DNA of 9,469 nt from Oscillospiraceae bacterium (lineage in GTDB: Bacteria > Bacillota > Clostridia > Oscillospirales > Ruminococcaceae): contig DLVP01000021.1 of NCBI GenBank assembly GCA_003445125.1, forward strand, positions 5,905 to 15,373. The letters run 5' to 3'. A model generated the notes under the pieces. That model had not been told where the DNA came from. It saw nothing but the letters and a program-made list of their open reading frames with translations, and searched no databases. Below, one piece after another: positions 5,526-9,469 of the stretch (the first letter of the stretch is position 1; each line of letters starts with the position of its first letter). The position numbers and the translations under genes are program-made.

Positions 5526-5567
5526 GTTTGTCCAAAGACATAGGACATCGTTCGCGCTTCATATTCT
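5526..5567 (+). promoter_or_regulatory. Candidate mother-cell promoter and SpoIIID sites for sigK
   Basis: The minus strand of 5526-5535 reads TTGGACAAAC, which fits the B. subtilis SpoIIID consensus WWRRACARNY at all ten positions. TAGGACATCG at 5541-5550 on the plus strand fits at eight. Downstream, CATATTCT at 5560-5567 resembles a SigE/SigK -10 (CATAnnnT), with ACATAGG at 5538-5544 as a weak -35. In B. subtilis sigK transcription needs SigE and SpoIIID. Consensus-based only; the promoter boxes are imperfect. Confidence 0.45.
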
Positions 5568-5597
5568 GGAAGTAACAAACCGAAAGCGGGTGTATTC

Positions 5598-6281
5598 ATG
5601 CCGTTACTGTTTTCCTTTGCCTTGTCGCAGCTGATGTTTCTGGCGCTTCATATCGCCAAAACGGGATCGTTCAAAAAGCCGCTGAGTGCCGAAGAAGAGG
5701 CGGAGTGCCTGAAGGGGGTGCGGGAGGGGGATGCCGCCGCAAGGGAAAAACTGATCGAGCATAATCTGCGGCTGGTGGCGCATATTGTCAAAAAATATTA
5801 TGCCGCCAACGGCGACCCCGATGACCTCATTTCCATCGGCACCATCGGACTGATCAAAGCGGTGTCGTCGTTCAAAAGCGAAAAAGGAATCCGTTTTGCG
5901 ACCTATGCGTCGCGGTGTATTGAAAATGAAATTCTGATGTATTTCCGCAATCTCAAAAAAACCGCGCAGGATGTGTCGATCAGCGAAACGATCGATACCG
6001 ATAAAGACGGAAACGAGCTGACGTTCGGCGATCTGATGGCGGACGACGATTCGCTGTTTGAAAATATGGAACGCCGCCTGCGGGCGTCGCAGCTGTACCG
6101 CGCGGTGGAAAGCGAGCTGGATGAACGGGAAAAGGAGATTGTGGTGCTGCGCTACGGGCTGTACGGAAAAAAGCCGCTGACGCAGCGGGAAGCGGCGGAT
6201 CGGCTGAAAATTTCGCGGTCGTATGTGTCGCGTATCGAAAAACGCGCACTGGAAAAACTGCGGGTGAAAATGGGCGATTGA
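5598..6281 (+). CDS. sigK: Sporulation sigma factor SigK (pro-SigK)
   Basis: The 227-residue protein is the late mother-cell sigma factor that directs coat and spore maturation genes. Its N-terminus MPLLFSFALSQLMFLALHIA is hydrophobic and matches the removable pro-sequence of pro-SigK, which in Bacillus is cut after about 20 residues by the membrane protease SpoIVFB. The sigma-70 core follows: LIEHNLRLVAHIVKKYY (region 2.1), DDLISIGTIGLIKAV (2.2), RFATYASRCIENEILMYFRNLKK (2.3-2.4), then region 4 with EREKEIVVLRYGL-type helix and the HTH LTQREAADRLKISRSYVSRIEKRA. The motif NLKKTAQDVS is typical of clostridial SigK. The gene is whole, with no skin-like interruption. The ribosome binding site is weak (GGGTG). 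It stands divergent from rpsU; a possible terminator is at 6357-6384. Confidence 0.93.
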   Translation: MPLLFSFALSQLMFLALHIAKTGSFKKPLSAEEEAECLKGVREGDAAAREKLIEHNLRLVAHIVKKYYAANGDPDDLISIGTIGLIKAVSSFKSEKGIRFATYASRCIENEILMYFRNLKKTAQDVSISETIDTDKDGNELTFGDLMADDDSLFENMERRLRASQLYRAVESELDEREKEIVVLRYGLYGKKPLTQREAADRLKISRSYVSRIEKRALEKLRVKMGD

Positions 6282-6356
6282 GAGAAAACGCAGAGACGCT
6301 GCCTTTCACGGACGGAAACTTTATGCACGAAAATGCCGGACGTTCGCAGAAGCAAC

Positions 6357-6384
6357 AAAAGCCCGCACGCCGAAGCGGCTTTTT
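6357..6384 (+). terminator. Possible terminator of sigK
   Basis: AAAAGCC (6357-6363) can pair with GGCTTTT (6378-6384), with GC/GC inside after a one-base bulge; the Ts form part of the stem. It lies 75 nt after the sigK stop. The 6282-6447 gap otherwise holds only the hairpin at 6414-6443 and no credible gene. Confidence 0.4.
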
Positions 6385-6413
6385 GAAACCGGGTGAAAAG
6401 AGGAAAATTACGC

Positions 6414-6443
6414 GCCGCCCCGCGCCGAAAGGCGCGGGGCGGC
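6414..6443 (-). terminator. GC-rich terminator of the AraC-type gene
   Basis: A perfect 13-bp stem pairs 6414-6426 with 6431-6443 around a 4-nt loop (GAAA on plus, TTTC on minus). It begins 5 nt after the AraC stop on the minus strand and is followed there by GCGTAATTTT. The U tract is imperfect. It sits between two convergent genes and may block transcription from both sides. Confidence 0.65.
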
Positions 6444-6447
6444 TGCT

Positions 6448-7263
6448 TTATACGGTTTTGTGCGGCTCTTTTGCCTTTTTTCTCAACCGGGCTGCGGAAC
6501 AGCCGAAGGTCTCCTTGACGAGCTTTGAAAAATAGCTGGTGCTTTCAAACCCGACCGTCTGACAGATCGCGGCGTAATCCGCGTCCGTGCCGACGATAAG
6601 ACGGTATGCGTGGTTCATTCGGAGACGGTTGACGTATTCGGTCGGCGTCATGTCAAAATATTTTTTCGTCAGGCGGCAGAGCTGGGAGTGACTGTAACCC
6701 GAAATCCTCACAAACGCCTCCACGCCTTCCGCGCACAGCTCGAGGCTTTGCATTCGGTCAAGCATCGCGGAAAAGGCAAAGGGAAGGCTTTCCTTCTCCG
6801 CTATGCCCGCCTGCACGCAGAACAAAAACATCTGATTGAACAGCATCCGCAAATGCGCCGCATCTTCGCCGATTGCTGCGGTGCGTCCGCACTGTTCGTC
6901 GAACACCTCTTTTTTTGCCGCCGTCAGGGAGAAAGCGGGAGAATCCTTGAAGCCGCAAAGACCGTAAAGCGCGAAAAAACGGCGGACTTCTTCGGCGCGC
7001 ACCGACATTGCCATGATGTCGGTGCGCGCCTTCTGGGAAAGAAAACAGTGCGGTTGCCCCGGCAGAATCACCGACAGATCCCCGGGCTGAAGGGATTCCC
7101 GCCTGCCGTTTTTGACGTGGAGACAGGCACCGGAAAGCACATAAACAAACTCGAAAAAGGTGTGGGAATGAATGCAATCGGAGAGCGTTTTTCCTTCGGT
7201 TTTTTGAAAATAATACTCGGTACCCGCAAATCCGCGAATGTTTTCCGCTTCTAGAATGTCCGT
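6448..7263 (-). CDS. AraC family transcriptional regulator, apparent ACG start
   Basis: About 271 residues from 7263. The N-terminal cupin-like sensing domain shows HSHTFFEFVYVLSG and LQPGDLSVILPGQPHCF; the last ~95 residues are the double helix-turn-helix of the AraC/XylS family (ISGYSHSQLCRLTKKYFDMTPTEYVNRLRM, then ICQTVGFESTSYFSKLVKETFGCSAARLRK). Such proteins usually bind a sugar or related ligand and activate neighbouring genes. The frame is open back to a GTG at 7308, but that codon overlaps the predicted promoter (TTGACA 7327-7322, TATCAT 7304-7299), so it should not be transcribed. AGAGG at 7275-7271 lies 7 nt before ACG GAC ATT CTA (7263 on), where an ATG would be expected. ATT at 7257 is a less well spaced option. 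The gene contains a perfect 15-bp inverted repeat at 6994-7030. It is divergent from the transporter-hydrolase pair, which it probably controls. Confidence 0.85.
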   Translation of the reverse strand, partial: TDILEAENIRGFAGTEYYFQKTEGKTLSDCIHSHTFFEFVYVLSGACLHVKNGRRESLQPGDLSVILPGQPHCFLSQKARTDIMAMSVRAEEVRRFFALYGLCGFKDSPAFSLTAAKKEVFDEQCGRTAAIGEDAAHLRMLFNQMFLFCVQAGIAEKESLPFAFSAMLDRMQSLELCAEGVEAFVRISGYSHSQLCRLTKKYFDMTPTEYVNRLRMNHAYRLIVGTDADYAAICQTVGFESTSYFSKLVKETFGCSAARLRKKAKEPHKTV

Positions 7264-7298
7264 AAAAATTCCTCTTTTCCGTAAAAGCTTCTGTTTGA

Positions 7299-7327
7299 AT
7301 GATACCACCTGGCTGCGGTTCTGTCAA
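7299..7327 (-). promoter_or_regulatory. Promoter of the AraC-type gene
   Basis: On the minus strand, TTGACA at 7327-7322, a 17-bp spacer and TATCAT at 7304-7299. Predicted start near 7292, which leaves a leader of about 29 nt before the AGAGG site and the ACG codon. Confidence 0.7.
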
Positions 7328-7395
7328 TAGAAAGAAAAATGCGAAAACAGCGCGTTTTTTTGCGCACGGGAAGGAAAAACCGCTTCGGCGACTGT

Positions 7396-7403
7396 GTTAT
7401 ACT
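7396..7403 (+). promoter_or_regulatory. Weak extended -10 promoter of the transporter-hydrolase operon
   Basis: TGTTATACT-like sequence, with TATACT at 7398-7403 preceded by TGT. No recognisable -35 box lies 16-18 bp upstream (AAAAAC region), as expected for a promoter that needs an activator such as the divergent AraC protein. That dependence is inference. Confidence 0.45.
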
Positions 7404-7434
7404 GAAAAAAATCGACCGAAAGAGGCATCCGCCG

Positions 7435-8316
7435 ATGATGTATACCGTGGTTCTTCTTGGAATTTCCATTTTGTTTGCCGTGTCCAACAATCTCCTTTTG
7501 CACCGTTTGGGCGACCGGACATTGCAGGGCAAGGGAGAAGTATTTTTGTTTCAAACCGCCGTGACTGCCGTCTGGATCGTCATTCTGTCGCTGCTCAACC
7601 GCGGGTGGAGCATTTCGGCAGAGGCGTGGGGCTGGGGAAGTCTGTACGGTGTCCTTACGGCGGCGTTTCTGCTGTGCAAAATGAAAGCCATGTCCACGGG
7701 ACCCGCCTCCGTCACAGCCTTTATCGGCAGCTCCTCCATGCTCGTTTCGGCGGGATTCGGACTTTTGTATTTCTACGAACCGTTTTCCGCGTGGCAGACG
7801 GTCGGCGCCGTGCTTCTGATCGGCGCGCTGTGTCTGTCAACCGTGGATTTTTCGCACGGGGACAAGGCGCAAAGGACGTGGGGCGTGTACAGCTCGCTGT
7901 TCTTTGTGTTTTCGGGCGCTACGGGGATTCTTTTCAAGCTGCACCAGAATTCTTCCGACAGAGAAGAGATCGACGGCATGATGCTGGCGGCGGCAATCAC
8001 CGCCACCGTGCTGTTCTCGGCACTGTCGCTGGGATTTGGGTATCGGGAAAAACGAGCGCTGCCGAAGCTCCCGAAAAGCGCCGCGGCAATTTCTGTTTTG
8101 TGCGGAATTGTCAGCTGCGGTTATAACCGCCTGAACATCCGCCTCAGCGGACTGCTCCCCGGGACGGTCTTTTTCCCCGTGTTCAACGGGTGTGTAATTT
8201 TTCTGACCGCCCTGGCAACGGCGGCGGTTTTCCGCGAAAAAATCACCAAACGCCGCCTGGCGGGTATTCTGTGCGGAATTGCGGCGTTGGTGCTGATTTC
8301 CGGCGGAATCGGATAA
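7435..8316 (+). CDS. EamA/DMT superfamily transporter
   Basis: The 293-residue integral membrane protein is of the drug/metabolite transporter superfamily. About ten hydrophobic segments run from MMYTVVLLGISILFAVSNNLLL to RRLAGILCGIAALVLISGGI, in two similar halves; each ends in the type of VGAVLLIGALCLS / AGILCGIAALVLIS helix seen in EamA domains. Charged turns (SHGDKAQRT, YREKRALPKLPK) mark loops. AGAGG at 7421-7425, 9 nt before ATG 7435, sets the start; the open frame further upstream includes the promoter. The substrate is unknown. A hydrolase follows 19 nt later with its own AAAGGAAGG site, so the two are cotranscribed, and an AraC regulator is divergent. That context suggests export or import of a sugar-related compound, but this is inference. 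Confidence 0.85.
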   Translation: MMYTVVLLGISILFAVSNNLLLHRLGDRTLQGKGEVFLFQTAVTAVWIVILSLLNRGWSISAEAWGWGSLYGVLTAAFLLCKMKAMSTGPASVTAFIGSSSMLVSAGFGLLYFYEPFSAWQTVGAVLLIGALCLSTVDFSHGDKAQRTWGVYSSLFFVFSGATGILFKLHQNSSDREEIDGMMLAAAITATVLFSALSLGFGYREKRALPKLPKSAAAISVLCGIVSCGYNRLNIRLSGLLPGTVFFPVFNGCVIFLTALATAAVFREKITKRRLAGILCGIAALVLISGGIG

Positions 8317-8335
8317 GAAAGGAAGGCAAAAAATC

Positions 8336-9469
8336 ATGACATATGCCACAAGAGGAAACCTGACCGCAGTGGATCATCTCGGACGGAAATTGCCGCAAAG
8401 CGGGGAAGTGCCGCCGCCGCGCGAGGGAAAGGTCGTCGGACTGTTCTACTATCTCTGGCACGGTTATCACGGTACACAGGGACCGTATGATATCACGAAA
8501 ATTCTCGAACAGGACCCGAACGCCATGAACAACGCCGACAGCCCCGCCTGGCCGCCGAAGGAGCACACGCCGCTTCTTCACTGGGGAGAGCCGATGTTCG
8601 GTTATTATCTTTCCACCGATCCGTGGGTGCTTCGCCGCCATGTGGAAATGTTCATTGCCGCCGGCGTGGATGTGCTGTTTTTTGATGTCACCAACGGGTT
8701 TACCTATAAAAAATCCTACCTCACGCTTTTTGAAATTCTGCGCGAGTATCAGAATAAAGGCTTTGCCGCGCCGAAGGTCTGCTTCTACACCGCACCGGGC
8801 ATCCGCGGCTGCGGTACGGGAAATCTGATGACGCTGTGGGAGGATCTCTACGAGCCGGGACTCTACTCGGAACTGTGGTTTCGCTGGAAGGACAAACCGC
8901 TGATGATCTGTCATTCCATCCGTTCGCTCCCCGACGAAATCCGCGACTTTTTCACCTGGCGCGCGCCGACATGGTGCGACCCGAAGGAACCCAATACTTG
9001 GGCTTGGGAGGGCAATCCGCAGAAAACGGCGGTGGACGAAAACGGCAGCCCCGAGGAGATTGCCGTCAACGTCTGCCGTGTGGCTTGTGCCGAGGGCTAT
9101 GACACACAGGGGACGACCGTCGGCATGGGTTCGGCGGCATACGGCGTTCCCGTGATGGGACGCTCGTGGCACGACGGACATAAGGACACACGGGAAAACG
9201 CTTCGCATTACGGATTCCTTTTTGAAGAGCAGATTCGGACGGCACTGAAAGAGGACCCGCCCGTGGCGTTTCTTTGCCAGTGGAACGAATGGCTAGTGCC
9301 GTTTCTCACGCAGAAAACCAATACCCTGTACGGGATGGGCGATCACGCGGTGCATCTTCAGGACGAGTACGATGAAGAATACAGCCGCGACATTGAGCCG
9401 ATGAAAGGCGGGTACAAGGACGCCTACTATTTGCAGATGATCTCGTTTATCCGCCGTTTCAAGGGACTG
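8336..9469 (+). CDS. GH99/WbsX-like glycosidase-type protein (3' end missing)
   Basis: 378 residues are present with no stop before the edge. ATG 8336 follows AAAGGAAGG (from 8318) and starts MTYATRGNLTAVDH. There is no signal peptide, so the protein is probably cytoplasmic. Features of a TIM-barrel hydrolase: strand KVVGLFYYLWHGYHG (residues ~32-46), YYLSTDPWVLRRHVEMFIAAGVDVLFFDVTN with Asp117 at a strand end, APKVCFYTAPG, and FLCQWNEWLVPF with the WNEW motif at 316-319. Beta-strand ends carrying Asp and WNEW with its Glu318 recall the GH99-like/WbsX (and GH71) group, acting on or near glycans. The family call is moderate and the substrate unknown; a non-catalytic relative is possible. It is the second gene of the operon led by the EamA transporter. 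Confidence 0.6.
   Translation, partial: MTYATRGNLTAVDHLGRKLPQSGEVPPPREGKVVGLFYYLWHGYHGTQGPYDITKILEQDPNAMNNADSPAWPPKEHTPLLHWGEPMFGYYLSTDPWVLRRHVEMFIAAGVDVLFFDVTNGFTYKKSYLTLFEILREYQNKGFAAPKVCFYTAPGIRGCGTGNLMTLWEDLYEPGLYSELWFRWKDKPLMICHSIRSLPDEIRDFFTWRAPTWCDPKEPNTWAWEGNPQKTAVDENGSPEEIAVNVCRVACAEGYDTQGTTVGMGSAAYGVPVMGRSWHDGHKDTRENASHYGFLFEEQIRTALKEDPPVAFLCQWNEWLVPFLTQKTNTLYGMGDHAVHLQDEYDEEYSRDIEPMKGGYKDAYYLQMISFIRRFKGL

Noticed and set aside
6278..6535. Possible 85-residue ORF after sigK
   Set aside because: It overlaps the sigK stop, runs through the 6414-6443 hairpin and into the antisense of the AraC gene, and has no ribosome binding site or recognisable domain.
8243..9208. Long minus-strand frame opposite the GH99-like gene
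   Set aside because: It is the antisense shadow of a high-GC reading frame; the plus-strand product has coherent barrel motifs, a ribosome binding site and operon spacing.

Overview
The window looks like chromosomal core sequence from a spore-forming member of the Firmicutes, probably class Clostridia. The evidence is a complete, uninterrupted sporulation sigma factor gene (sigK), a T-box riboswitch, strong purine-rich ribosome binding sites, near-consensus TTGACA/TATAAT promoters and many U-tract hairpin terminators. Base composition looks moderate, roughly half G+C by eye. I see no insertion sequence, phage gene, CRISPR array, tRNA or rRNA.

Layout. (1) 1-796, minus: 5' part of an SPFH/band-7 membrane protein gene, running off the left edge. 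(2) 848-3949, plus: a promoter back-to-back with the SPFH promoter, a T-box leader with a UGG (Trp) specifier, a 19-codon Arg-rich leader ORF with one Trp codon, then a three-gene ABC transporter (lipoprotein, permease, ATPase) that fits the tryptophan importer TrpXYZ. (3) 3950-4345: no conventional gene. It holds a consensus promoter, about 250 nt of hairpin-rich transcript and a 17-bp terminator, so it is a candidate small RNA or small-peptide mRNA. (4) 4346-5392, minus: rpsU (ribosomal protein S21), its terminator, and a HAD-IIA phosphatase. (5) 5598-6281, plus: sigK, divergent from rpsU, with sites resembling SpoIIID boxes and a mother-cell promoter upstream. (6) 6448-9469: an AraC-type regulator (minus) divergent from an EamA/DMT transporter and a partial GH99/WbsX-like protein (plus). 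These three look like one accessory locus.

How they work together. The trp region seems to sense tryptophan twice. The T-box reads tRNA-Trp charging at transcription termination. The leader ORF, whose stop codon touches the trpX ribosome binding site, could read it again at translation, as the rtpA leader of Bacillus subtilis does for anti-TRAP. None of the three transporter proteins contains a Trp residue, so the leader ORF holds the only UGG codon read in frame between the T-box and the end of the operon. The AraC regulator probably controls the adjacent transporter and hydrolase. Its own start is odd: the only canonical upstream start codon overlaps its promoter, and a well-placed ribosome binding site points to an ACG codon.

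Most worth checking: the leader ORF, the 4026-4279 transcript, the ACG start, and a perfect 15-bp inverted repeat inside the AraC gene.
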